Source: DAOUMF01 sp034411955 (GTDB lineage Bacteria; Chloroflexota; Dehalococcoidia; SM23-28-2; RBG-16-64-32). Taken from it: a stretch of DNA of 14,003 bases. A model generated the notes under the pieces. That model did not search any database. It was not told where the DNA came from and saw only the letters and a program-made list of their open reading frames with translations. The DNA lies in NCBI GenBank assembly GCA_034411955.1, contig DAOUMF010000171.1, forward strand, positions 1 through 14,003, written 5' to 3'. Positions 1-7,438 of this stretch are shown in pieces. The number at the start of each line of letters is the position of its first letter. The stretch's first letter is position 1. A program made the translations under genes and the position numbers.

Positions 1-1279
1 GCTCAGGGCCGGACACTATCTCGACAAGACGGCGCAGGGTCTTGCTCGTCAGCAGCGAACGCTCGATAGCCTCGCGGCCGCCCGGGCTCCTGAAGAGCTG
101 GCGGATCTGCGCCGCCTGCTCCCCTGAGGAGCCGACGATGCGTTCGATCTCGGCATCCACCTCGGCGGGCTCCACCTTTACCTGCTCAGCCTCGGCCAGG
201 GCTGTGAGCACCAGGGAGCGGCGCACCCGCTCCTCGGCGGTTTTGCGCAGCGCCTCCCTGATCTCCTCGACGGGCCTCTTTCCGCCTGAGGCGGACTCCA
301 GGTAGCGGTCCACGTCCTGGCCGGATGCCCGCGCCTCGTCCCGCAGCAGGCGATCGATCTCGCGTTCCACCAACACCGGCGGGTACTCCACCTCCTCGGC
401 CTGCTCTACCAGCGCCGTCACGGCCTCCTCTTGGTGCTGCTCCTCGACCTCCGCCCCTCGACGCTCGCGGATCTGGGCCTCCAGGTGCTGGCGCAGCGCC
501 TGGAGGCTGGGAAAGCCTTCCCCTACCTCGCGCGCGAACTCATCGTTCAGCTTGGGCAGGTGCTCCTCCTTGATCTCCTTTACGACGACGGTGAACGTCC
601 CGGTCTTGCCGGAGAGGGGCTGCGAGCCAGGCGGCGTGGTCACCTGCACCTGTTTGGGCACGCCCTTCTCGGCTCCGATGACGCCTTCGGCGAAGCCCGG
701 CAGCAGGACAGTAGCGCCGTCGCGCAGGGTGAACTCGAAATCGTCGTCCGCGAACACCTCCCGTCCGTCCACCTCGCCCCGCACATCTGCCCGCACCACG
801 TCGCCGTTCCTCACCGGGCGGTCCACCGGCTCGTGCAGGGCGTAGCGGTGGCGCAGCTCCTCCACCGCCGCGTCCACTTCGTCCGGGGCGGCGGCGACGG
901 TGGGGGGCTCCACGCGCAGGCTGGCGTAGTCGCCCAGCAGCACCGTGGGCCGGACGGGCACCGTGGCCTTGAAGATAAGCGGCTCCTCCTGAACGATGTC
1001 CAGCCGCGGCTGGTCAATCGCCTCGATCTGGCTCTCATCCAGGGCCTGGTTGTAGGCTTCGGGGATGAGCATGTCCAGCGCCTCGTGCACCAACCGCTCC
1101 CGGCCCAGGTGGCGCTCCAGCATCTGGCGAGGGGCCTTGCCCTTGCGAAAGCCTGGGATCTCCGTCCGCTGCGCCAGGCGGCGATAGGCTCGTTGCAGGG
1201 AGCGGTCCATCTGGTCAGGTTCGATCTCGATCTGGAGGACGACCTGACTATCGGGGATGCGTTCGGCGGAAACCCTCAC
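1..1279 (-). CDS. tig: Trigger factor, ribosome-associated chaperone (3' end cut by window edge)
   Basis: Trigger factor binds the ribosome at the peptide exit tunnel and shields nascent chains. The frame runs without a stop from a GTG at 1279 to the window edge, giving 426 codons. The N-terminal ribosome-binding domain is clear, with the family signature GFRKGKAP at residues 43-50. The peptidyl-prolyl isomerase-like domain spans about 155-235 (LLPGFAEGVIGAEKG at 192-206), followed by a long charged helical C-terminal chaperone domain. The family is usually about 430-450 residues, so only the last few residues should be missing. GTG 1279 is chosen because the usual N-terminus (a short strand before the basic ribosome-binding helix) begins there and a TATAAT lies just upstream. 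I see no Shine-Dalgarno sequence, so translation is probably from a leaderless or nearly leaderless mRNA. The gene lies 8 nt downstream of the GNAT gene. Confidence 0.95.
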   Translation of the reverse strand, partial: MRVSAERIPDSQVVLQIEIEPDQMDRSLQRAYRRLAQRTEIPGFRKGKAPRQMLERHLGRERLVHEALDMLIPEAYNQALDESQIEAIDQPRLDIVQEEPLIFKATVPVRPTVLLGDYASLRVEPPTVAAAPDEVDAAVEELRHRYALHEPVDRPVRNGDVVRADVRGEVDGREVFADDDFEFTLRDGATVLLPGFAEGVIGAEKGVPKQVQVTTPPGSQPLSGKTGTFTVVVKEIKEEHLPKLNDEFAREVGEGFPSLQALRQHLEAQIRERRGAEVEEQHQEEAVTALVEQAEEVEYPPVLVEREIDRLLRDEARASGQDVDRYLESASGGKRPVEEIREALRKTAEERVRRSLVLTALAEAEQVKVEPAEVDAEIERIVGSSGEQAAQIRQLFRSPGGREAIERSLLTSKTLRRLVEIVSGPE

Positions 1280-1286
1280 GCTTTGG

Positions 1287-1292
1287 ATTATA
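1287..1292 (-). promoter_or_regulatory. Extended -10 promoter of tig (TGCTATAAT)
   Basis: On the minus strand a consensus TATAAT is preceded by TGC, an extended -10. Seven bases separate it from the GTG start at 1279, so transcription should begin at or within a base or two of the start codon. No convincing -35 is seen 16-18 bp upstream. The hexamer overlaps the TAA stop of the preceding acetyltransferase gene (1290-1288). This is a prediction from sequence only. Confidence 0.6.
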
Positions 1293-1791
1293 GCATCCGC
1301 CTTCCGCGAGCCGGAAGGAACCACAGCCCGCGCTCCAGCTCCCACATGTCCCGCAGCGGGATGCCGTCGTTCCCCGTCAAGGGCACCTGCGGCTTTGCCT
1401 GTCGCACCCCGTCCATCGCGTCCAGATGGAGGCGTACCAGCCGGTAGCCGCGTCGCACGTAGAAGGAAAGCGCCCGCGGGTTGTCGCTGGTGGTGACAAG
1501 ATGCGCCGCCCTCACGCCCCGTCGCCGCAGCTCCTCCTCCGCCGCGTCCATCAGCCGCGAGCCGATCCCCCGGCCTCGCTTCAGCGCGTTGATGGAGACG
1601 ATCTCCGCCCTCTGGCCGTCCACGGCCCAGGTAACGAGCCCAACGGCCCGCCCGTCGTGGGCACGCCAGACCAGGCCCTCCACTTCCGGCGGCATGTACT
1701 CCCGCGTCGGCGTGATGATGGGCAGGCCCCAGTGCTCTTCCCACAGCCGGGCGATGAGCTCCGTGGGCGCGGCCTCGATGTCGCCTTCCAC
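1288..1791 (-). CDS. GNAT-family N-acetyltransferase
   Basis: This 167-residue protein has the GNAT fold that transfers acetyl from acetyl-CoA to an amine; the substrate cannot be read from sequence. The acetyl-CoA-binding motif A is KRGRGIGSRLMDAAEEEL at 71-88 (R/Q-x-x-G-x-G/A type), preceded by strand EIVSINAL (63-70). Motif B is seen in NPRALSFYVRRGY (104-116), where the aromatic and RRGY are typical. A 40-residue tail after motif B, ending LRDMWELERGLWF, matches GNATs that act on small molecules or free N-termini. The GTG at 1791 is the most plausible start: it lies 5 nt after the stop of the upstream permease, AGGG is 4 nt before it, and the next Met (residue 33) would remove the first helix. 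It probably belongs to the peptide-transporter operon, where it could modify an imported compound, but that link rests on position alone. Confidence 0.85.
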   Translation of the reverse strand: MEGDIEAAPTELIARLWEEHWGLPIITPTREYMPPEVEGLVWRAHDGRAVGLVTWAVDGQRAEIVSINALKRGRGIGSRLMDAAEEELRRRGVRAAHLVTTSDNPRALSFYVRRGYRLVRLHLDAMDGVRQAKPQVPLTGNDGIPLRDMWELERGLWFLPARGRRML

Positions 1792-1796
1792 GCGCC

Positions 1797-2765
1797 CTAC
1801 CGCCGCCTCGGGCTCAGCACGTCGTTGAGAGCGTCGCCCAGGAGGTTGAACGAGAAGAGCAGCGCAGCCAGCACCACCGCCGGCACGAACATTAGGTTCG
1901 GGTGCGCCCGCAAGTTGCCCAGCCCCGAGGCGTCGAAGATCATACGGCCGAAGCTGGGATGGTCTATCCCCACTCCGATCCCCAGCCAGGTGAGGGCCAC
2001 CTCCGTCCAGGCGATGGTCCCCAGGGAGAACGTCACCGCCACCACCACCAGGTTGGTCACGTTGGGCAGGAGGTGGCGGAACAGCACTCGCGGCATCCGC
2101 GCCCCGGCGGCCCTGGCCGCCAGCACATAGTCGGACTCCCGCAGCGAAAGCACCTGGGAGCGGACGATGCGGGCTATCCCCACCCAGCCGAACAGGGCCA
2201 GCGCGCCGAACACCAGGAAGTAGTCTGGTAGCCCTGCCTCGACCAGGCCGCCGAGCAGCGGCCAGTCCTGGAAATTGTCGAAGAACCCCTCCACACGGGG
2301 CCGCACGGTGGCGGTTATCAGCAGCAACAGCAGGATATCGGGCAGGCCGAAGAAGGCGTCCGCCACCCTCATTATCAGGTTGTCCACCCGTCCGCCGGCG
2401 TAGCCGGCGAGCAACCCCAGGCCTACCCCCAGGGCCAGTCCGCCCGTCAGGATTGCCGCTGCCGATATGATGACGGTGGTCTGAGCGGCCCACATCACGC
2501 GGGAGAGCAGGTCCTGGCCGAAGCGGTCGGTTCCCAAAGGGTGCTCCAGGCTGGGCGCGGCGAATGTGTTGGCAAAATCGGTGTCGTCGAAGCCGTATGG
2601 CGCGACAACGGGAGCCAGAATGCCCGCCAGGTAGATCGCCGCGATCACCGCCAGCGCCAGCAGGGCCAGACGCTTGCGGGCAAGCCGGCGCAGGGTCTGG
2701 AAGGAGGGCTGCGGGGTGACCTCCTCCGCCTCCAGCGCCCCCGCTGCTGCCTCGTACCGGGCCAT
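1797..2765 (-). CDS. ABC transporter permease, DppC/OppC type
   Basis: This 322-residue inner-membrane permease is the second membrane subunit of a peptide/nickel-type (family 5) ABC importer. Features in order are a soluble N-terminus, a first membrane helix at about 33-55, the DppC-type motif HPLGTDRFGQDLLSR (75-89), several further helices, and the EAA loop DYVLAARAAGARMPRVLFRH (212-231) that docks on the ATPase. A segment of about 30 residues at 152-180 (EGFFDNFQDWPLLGGLVEAG) makes the loop before the EAA helix longer than in E. coli DppC (about 300 residues). The ATG shares one base with the stop of the DppB-type gene (TGATG), so the two are translationally coupled. DppC, OppC, NikC and AppC cannot be told apart by sequence alone, so no symbol is given. 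Confidence 0.92.
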   Translation of the reverse strand: MARYEAAAGALEAEEVTPQPSFQTLRRLARKRLALLALAVIAAIYLAGILAPVVAPYGFDDTDFANTFAAPSLEHPLGTDRFGQDLLSRVMWAAQTTVIISAAAILTGGLALGVGLGLLAGYAGGRVDNLIMRVADAFFGLPDILLLLLITATVRPRVEGFFDNFQDWPLLGGLVEAGLPDYFLVFGALALFGWVGIARIVRSQVLSLRESDYVLAARAAGARMPRVLFRHLLPNVTNLVVVAVTFSLGTIAWTEVALTWLGIGVGIDHPSFGRMIFDASGLGNLRAHPNLMFVPAVVLAALLFSFNLLGDALNDVLSPRRR

Positions 2766-3745
2766 CAGCGCTCCGCCCCCGCCCCCAGGCGGATACGGGG
2801 GTCGATGAATCCATACGTTATGTCGACTATCAGGTTCGCCGCGATGAACGCGGTCGCGGTGAGGAGCACGATCGCCATGATGGCGTTGGAGTCCCGCGCG
2901 GAGACGGCGGCGAAGGCGTACTCGCCGATGCCGGGGATGCCCAGCAGCGTCTCCAGGAAGATCGAGCCGCTGAGCAGCCCTACCAGGGCGAAGCCCATCA
3001 TCGTCGCCAGTGGCAACAGGGCGTTGCGGGCGATGTGGCGACTGACCACTGTGAACTCCTCAAGCCCCTTTGCCCGCGCCGTGCGCACGAAGTCCTGGTC
3101 CAGCACCTCCAGCACCTGGGCTCGCGTGTAGCGCGCTACCCCCGCGAAGCCGGGCAGCGTGAGCACGATGAGGGGCAGGATGATCCGCTTGTTCAGCAAC
3201 CCGATCTCGATGCCGAAGAACTCACGTACTTCCCAGCCGCTGGAGGGCAGCCAGTCCAGCTTCAAGGCGAACAGCCACTGCAATACCGGGATGCTCACCA
3301 AGACGGGCACCGACGTGAATAGAAGCAACACCCCTATGGTGAATGGGTCCATCCACGTCCCCTGCCGCAGCGCCGCCCAGATCCCGGCCGGTATTCCCAC
3401 GCCGAAGATGATCACCAGTGCCAGCACGTTGTACTGAAAGGTGACCCACAGGCGGGGAAAGATGACGTCCTTGACCTGGAACCCGCGCGGCTCGAACGTC
3501 TCCCCGAAGTCGCCCTGCACGGCGCCCTTCACATAGCGCCAGTACTGGACGAAGAAGTTATCGCTGTACCCCAGCTCCTCGGCGATCCGTTCTCCCTGCT
3601 GCGGATCAGGGTACTGGTCTTGGATCATCCGAACGGGGTCGCCGGGGCCGAACCGGCCCAGGGCGAACGTGGCCAGGGACACAGCCAGCAGGATCAGCGG
3701 CGCCCACAGCAGCCTCCGGATGATGTAAGCCGCCAGCCCCTGCAT
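2765..3745 (-). CDS. ABC transporter permease, DppB/OppB type
   Basis: This 326-residue inner-membrane permease is the first membrane subunit of a family-5 ABC importer. The N-terminus is typical of the family (helix at about 8-30, then RFGPGDPVRMI at 31-41). After a periplasmic-side loop (about 43-100) come further membrane helices, and the EAA loop is DFVRTARAKGLEEFTVVSRH (218-237) followed by IARNALLP. Near the end, FLETLLGIPGIGEYAFAA (263-280) is the conserved DppB motif. A good Shine-Dalgarno (AGAGG, 3755-3751) lies 5 nt before the ATG, 13 nt after the stop of the binding-protein gene, and the next permease gene overlaps its stop by one base. It forms a heterodimer with the DppC-type protein. 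The substrate is not defined by sequence. Confidence 0.92.
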   Translation of the reverse strand: MQGLAAYIIRRLLWAPLILLAVSLATFALGRFGPGDPVRMIQDQYPDPQQGERIAEELGYSDNFFVQYWRYVKGAVQGDFGETFEPRGFQVKDVIFPRLWVTFQYNVLALVIIFGVGIPAGIWAALRQGTWMDPFTIGVLLLFTSVPVLVSIPVLQWLFALKLDWLPSSGWEVREFFGIEIGLLNKRIILPLIVLTLPGFAGVARYTRAQVLEVLDQDFVRTARAKGLEEFTVVSRHIARNALLPLATMMGFALVGLLSGSIFLETLLGIPGIGEYAFAAVSARDSNAIMAIVLLTATAFIAANLIVDITYGFIDPRIRLGAGAER

Positions 3746-3758
3746 GAAGGCCTCTGGT

Positions 3759-5441
3759 CTAGCGAGCTATGCTGACGTAGCGCAGATTGGGGATGACGAA
3801 CGGGGCGATGAAGTAGTCGTGGACGTAGGGCTTTACGAGAGCGTTGCTCTTCCCGTGGAAGAGAGGGATCCAGGGGACGTCCTGGACGACGATCTCCTCC
3901 GCCTGCTGGTACAGCTGCAGACGCTTGGCCTGGTCCTGCTCCGTGCGGGCCTCCTCCAGCAGGGCGTCCACCTCCGGGTTGGAGTACATCGTCTCGTTAT
4001 TGGGGCTCTCGGAGTGCAACTTGATGTCCAGGAAGTTCTGCGGGTCCACGTAGTCCGCCACCCAGCCCAGGCTGAACGCCTGGAAGTTCCCCTCGTCTAG
4101 GTCCTGCAGGAACTGCCCGAACTGTAGCTGGGGGAGGTCCACGCTCACGCCCAGATTCTCCTCCCACATGGCGGCGACCGCCGTGATAGTGGGCGCAACG
4201 TTGGCCCCCCGCCCGGAGGAGAGAAGCGATATGTCGCCCAGGCTGTCGGCGCCGCCGGCCTCCTCCAGCAGCTCCCGCGCCCGCACCGGGTCAAAGGGGA
4301 GGCCTTCCAGCTCCTCGTTGAAGCCGGGCATCCCCGGCGGCAGGACGCCGTTGGCCGGCACCACTAGGTCCTTGAGCACCACCTCCGCCAGCACCTCCTT
4401 GTCTATGGCCATGGCGAACGCCTGCCGCACCTTGAGGTCGTCGAAGGGCGGCTCCTGTGTGTTGAGGCCGATGTAGAACGTGTCCAGGCTGGGGCCCTCG
4501 CTGAACTCCGCGTGCAGCGGCTCGTCGGGGTCGCGGATGCGCTCGATGTCGTTGATGCCCACGCCCGTCAGGTCTATCTCATCGTTCTCGTACATCACGA
4601 GGGCGGAGCCGCCAGCCAGCAGGTAGGTCACCTTGGCGAGCGACGGCTTGGGCTCCAGATGGGTGTCATCGTTGGGCGTCAGCACAATGCGCTGGCCCAG
4701 CTCCCAATCCTCCAGCTTGAAGGGGCCCGTGCCGTTGGGGCTGCGTGTCCACTCCGCTCCCCTGAAGCAATTGGAGTCGCCCACCTCCCTCCGGTCGACC
4801 ACGAAGGCCGTGGGATAGGTGAGCTTGGCCAGGAAGTAGCTCTTGGCGGCGTCGATCGTGATCTCCAGCGTGTAGTCGTCCACCACCCTGATGCCGGTGA
4901 CCTCTTCCGCCTCCCCGGCGGCGAACTCCTTCGCCCCCACGATGTCGCTCAGATAGACCGTGCCCACCGTGGACAGCGTGCTCGGGTTCAGCGAGCGCTC
5001 CATGGAGAACTTGAGGTCCTCCGCCGTCACCTGCCGCGAACCATCGTGGAACTTGACTCCCCTGCGGATGTTAAAGGTGTAGACTGTCCCGTCCGCACTG
5101 ATGCCGCCGTTCTCCTTGGTGGGGATCTCCTCCGCGATGTCGGCGATGAGGTTCAGGTCGCGGTCGAAGGATACCAGGCCGGAGAAGATCTCTACGATGT
5201 ACTCGGCCGAGCCGGCGTCTGAGGCACAGGCGGGGTCCAGGGTTAAGGGGTCGGGGCCGAACAGCCGCAGCTCACCCTGCACCCGCTGCGGCAGAGGGGA
5301 CGACTCGGCCTGGGGAGTCTCGTCGCCCCCGGCGCCGCCATTGTCGCCACCTCCGAGCACCGCCAGCGACAGACCGCCGAGGACGAGCACGAGAATGACG
5401 GCTATGCCGCCCAGGACGAGGATCAGCCTGCGGGTTTCCAT
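3759..5441 (-). CDS. ABC transporter substrate-binding protein, family 5 (peptide/nickel type), membrane-anchored
   Basis: This 560-residue extracytoplasmic protein captures the ligand (oligopeptide or a similar compound) for the two permeases downstream. The family signature is TAEDLKFSMERSLNP (139-153), preceded by the usual YTFNIRRGVKFHDGS (121-135). FAMAIDKEVLAEVVL and the C-terminal tandem ending VPWIPLFHGKS are also typical of SBP_bac_5. The N-terminus is a short basic patch (METRR), a hydrophobic helix at about 6-29, then a Gly/Asp-rich linker. No cysteine follows the helix, so this is a signal anchor or cleaved secretion signal and not a lipoprotein. Two cysteines (71 and 225) could form a disulfide. 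It is the first gene of the transporter set. The 108 bp between it and the aspS stop hold no gene; a weak AAGGCAGG precedes the ATG, but no strong promoter or terminator is apparent. Confidence 0.93.
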   Translation of the reverse strand: METRRLILVLGGIAVILVLVLGGLSLAVLGGGDNGGAGGDETPQAESSPLPQRVQGELRLFGPDPLTLDPACASDAGSAEYIVEIFSGLVSFDRDLNLIADIAEEIPTKENGGISADGTVYTFNIRRGVKFHDGSRQVTAEDLKFSMERSLNPSTLSTVGTVYLSDIVGAKEFAAGEAEEVTGIRVVDDYTLEITIDAAKSYFLAKLTYPTAFVVDRREVGDSNCFRGAEWTRSPNGTGPFKLEDWELGQRIVLTPNDDTHLEPKPSLAKVTYLLAGGSALVMYENDEIDLTGVGINDIERIRDPDEPLHAEFSEGPSLDTFYIGLNTQEPPFDDLKVRQAFAMAIDKEVLAEVVLKDLVVPANGVLPPGMPGFNEELEGLPFDPVRARELLEEAGGADSLGDISLLSSGRGANVAPTITAVAAMWEENLGVSVDLPQLQFGQFLQDLDEGNFQAFSLGWVADYVDPQNFLDIKLHSESPNNETMYSNPEVDALLEEARTEQDQAKRLQLYQQAEEIVVQDVPWIPLFHGKSNALVKPYVHDYFIAPFVIPNLRYVSIAR

Positions 5442-5549
5442 ACGTGGCCTGCCTTGTGATCGGGATGCGCCTGCCGGTCGCCTATCTGCTCAACTGACCA
5501 CTCATCATACCAACTGCCCCACCCAGCTTCAACGGCGGCTGTCCGCAGG

Positions 5550-7355
5550 CTAAGACGTGGCCCCCTCCGTGTCCGTTACCGCTATGTGCAGTTCCCGAAG
5601 CTGCTCCCCTGTCACCTCTCCCGGGGCGCCCGTCAGCGGGTCCGCGGCGCTCTTGGTCTTGGGGAAGGCCATCACCTCGCGGATGTCGTCCTGCTGGGCC
5701 AGGAGCGCTACCGTGCGGTCGATCCCGGTGGCGAAGCCGCCGTGAGGCGGCGCCCCGTACTCGAACGCCTCCAGCATGTGCCCGAACCGCCGCTGAGCCT
5801 CCTCCGGGCCGATCCCGAGGATGCGAAACACCTGCTCCTGCATCTCGCGACGGTGTATACGAATGCTGCCCCCGCCTAACTCCCAGCCGTTGCACACCAG
5901 GTCGTAGGAACGGCTGTGCACCGCCCCCGGATCGCTCTCCAGCAGGTGCGCCTCTTCAGGCCGCGGCTGGGTGAACGGGTGCGTCACCGAGTACCAGCGC
6001 TCGTCCTCGTCGTTCCATTCGAACAGGGGGAAATCGTGGATGAGGACGAAGTGCAAGACATTCGGGTCCGCCAGCTCCAGCCGCTGGCCGATCTCGCGTC
6101 GCAACCCGTCCAGCGCTTTGTTGGCCACCGAGGGCTTGTCGGCCACCATCAGGAACATGTCGCCGCGGTTGGCCCCCGCCAGCCGCGCCATCTCCTGCGC
6201 CTGCTGCGGCGTGAAGTACTTGGCCAGCGGCGAGCGGATGTCGTCCTGGGTGAGGCTGTCCAGTCCGCCCTCGCCCAGAAGCGCCAGGGAGACCAGGCCC
6301 TTGGCCTCGTAGCCCTGCACGAAGGTTGTGAGCTCATCGGTCTGCTTGCGACTGAAGGCGGCCCCGCCGGGCACGCAGATCGCCCGCACCACCCCGCCCT
6401 GGGCCACCGTCTGCCGGAAGATGGTGAACTCGCTGTCCCGCAGCACCTCCGTGAGGTCCACCAGCTCCAGCCCGAAGCGCAGGTCCGGCTTGTCCGTACC
6501 GTAGCGCTGCATCGCCTCGTCGTGGGGCAGGCGCGGGCACGGCTTTACCACCTTCAGGTCGGGGCGCACCGCCGCCGCCAGGTCGGAATGCAGATCCTCG
6601 AGGATCCGCATCACGTCCTCCTCCTCGGCGAAGCTCAGCTCAAGGTCGAGTTGGGTGAACTCGGGCTGGCGGTCCGCCCGCAGGTCCTCGTCGCGGAAGC
6701 AGCGCGCGATCTGGAAGTAGCGCTCGAAGCCGGCCACCATCAGGAGCTGCTTGAGCTGCTGCGGGGATTGCGGCAGGGCGTAGAAACGGCTCGGCTGAAG
6801 GCGACTGGGCACCAGGAAGTCGCGGGCGCCCTCCGGCGTGGGCGCCGTCAGTATCGGCGTCTCGATCTCCACGAACCCCCGCTCAGTGAGCCAGTCGCGG
6901 ATGAACTTAGTGATCCGCTGACGCAGCATCATCGCTCGATGCATGCCCTCCCGTCGCAGGTCGAGGTAGCGGTACTTGAGGCGCAGCAGCTCGTCAACGT
7001 CCGACTCCTCCACGATGTAGAAGGGGGGCGTCTTAGCCTCGTTGAGGATAGCGGCCGCCTGCGCCCTCACTTCTATCTCGCCCGTGGTGAGATTGGGGTT
7101 GTCGGTGCCCTTGGGCCGACGTGCTACCGTACCTTCGACCTGGAGGACGTACTCGCCCCGAGCCGTGTCGCCCACGGCGTAGGCCTCGGCCGCGTCCTTG
7201 GGGTTGAACACGACCTGGGTCAGCCCGTCGTGATCGCGCAGGTCGATGAAGATGAGGCCGCCGTGATCGCGCCGGCGGTGCACCCAGCCGGCCAGCGTCA
7301 CGGAGTCCCCCTCATGGGAGGCGCGCAGTTCGCCGCAGGAGTGGGTCTTGAGCAT
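5550..7355 (-). CDS. aspS: Aspartyl-tRNA synthetase, probably non-discriminating (Asp/Asn)
   Basis: Class II synthetase of 601 residues that attaches aspartate to tRNA. The domain order is bacterial: an OB-fold anticodon-binding domain (about 1-105), catalytic motif 1 region (KYRYLDLRR, 128-136), the QSPQQLKQLLM loop (196-206), motif 2 FRDEDLRADRQPEFTQLDLE (220-239), a GAD insertion (about 290-420), and motif 3 GGFATGIDRTVALL (539-552). In the anticodon domain the sequence HRRRDHGG gives His at 31, and Gly 83 aligns with the second specificity position. This is the pattern of non-discriminating enzymes such as that of Pseudomonas aeruginosa; E. coli has Leu and Lys there. It may therefore also make Asp-tRNA(Asn) for a GatCAB amidotransferase. 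The ATG at 7355 is preferred over one 42 nt upstream because the conserved N-terminus begins there and a TATAGT lies 10 nt upstream of it. Confidence 0.95.
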   Translation of the reverse strand: MLKTHSCGELRASHEGDSVTLAGWVHRRRDHGGLIFIDLRDHDGLTQVVFNPKDAAEAYAVGDTARGEYVLQVEGTVARRPKGTDNPNLTTGEIEVRAQAAAILNEAKTPPFYIVEESDVDELLRLKYRYLDLRREGMHRAMMLRQRITKFIRDWLTERGFVEIETPILTAPTPEGARDFLVPSRLQPSRFYALPQSPQQLKQLLMVAGFERYFQIARCFRDEDLRADRQPEFTQLDLELSFAEEEDVMRILEDLHSDLAAAVRPDLKVVKPCPRLPHDEAMQRYGTDKPDLRFGLELVDLTEVLRDSEFTIFRQTVAQGGVVRAICVPGGAAFSRKQTDELTTFVQGYEAKGLVSLALLGEGGLDSLTQDDIRSPLAKYFTPQQAQEMARLAGANRGDMFLMVADKPSVANKALDGLRREIGQRLELADPNVLHFVLIHDFPLFEWNDEDERWYSVTHPFTQPRPEEAHLLESDPGAVHSRSYDLVCNGWELGGGSIRIHRREMQEQVFRILGIGPEEAQRRFGHMLEAFEYGAPPHGGFATGIDRTVALLAQQDDIREVMAFPKTKSAADPLTGAPGEVTGEQLRELHIAVTDTEGATS

Positions 7356-7365
7356 GGTTGGGACT

Positions 7366-7371
7366 ACTATA
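7366..7371 (-). promoter_or_regulatory. Predicted -10 box of aspS (GCTATAGT)
   Basis: On the minus strand TATAGT is separated by 10 bases from the aspS ATG at 7355, so the transcript would have a leader of about 0-4 nt. A TTGATG lies farther upstream but at a poor 20-bp spacing. No Shine-Dalgarno precedes the ATG, which supports leaderless translation. Sequence-based prediction only. Confidence 0.45.
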
Positions 7372-7400
7372 GCGCAGGTCGGAGGTTGGGGCATCAAGTT

Positions 7401-7429
7401 TTGATTACGTCGAACGCACGTGCTAGCAT
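7401..7429 (+). promoter_or_regulatory. Predicted promoter of the DUF4209-like gene (TTGATT-17-TAGCAT)
   Basis: TTGATT (7401-7406) and TAGCAT (7424-7429) are separated by exactly 17 bases, with TGC just before the -10 making it an extended -10 (TGCTAGCAT). Nine bases lie between the -10 and the ATG at 7439, again predicting an almost leaderless mRNA. The promoter is divergent from that of aspS, with the two -10 boxes about 52 bp apart. Confidence 0.5.
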
Positions 7430-7438
7430 TGAGCTACC

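Noticed and set aside
431..1447. Plus-strand open frame opposite tig
   Set aside because: Antisense shadow of the trigger factor gene, which has unmistakable family motifs on the minus strand.
7356..7397. Alternative upstream start for aspS giving 14 extra residues
   Set aside because: The extra codons cover the predicted -10 box and precede the conserved N-terminus MLKTHSCGEL; no ribosome-binding site supports them.
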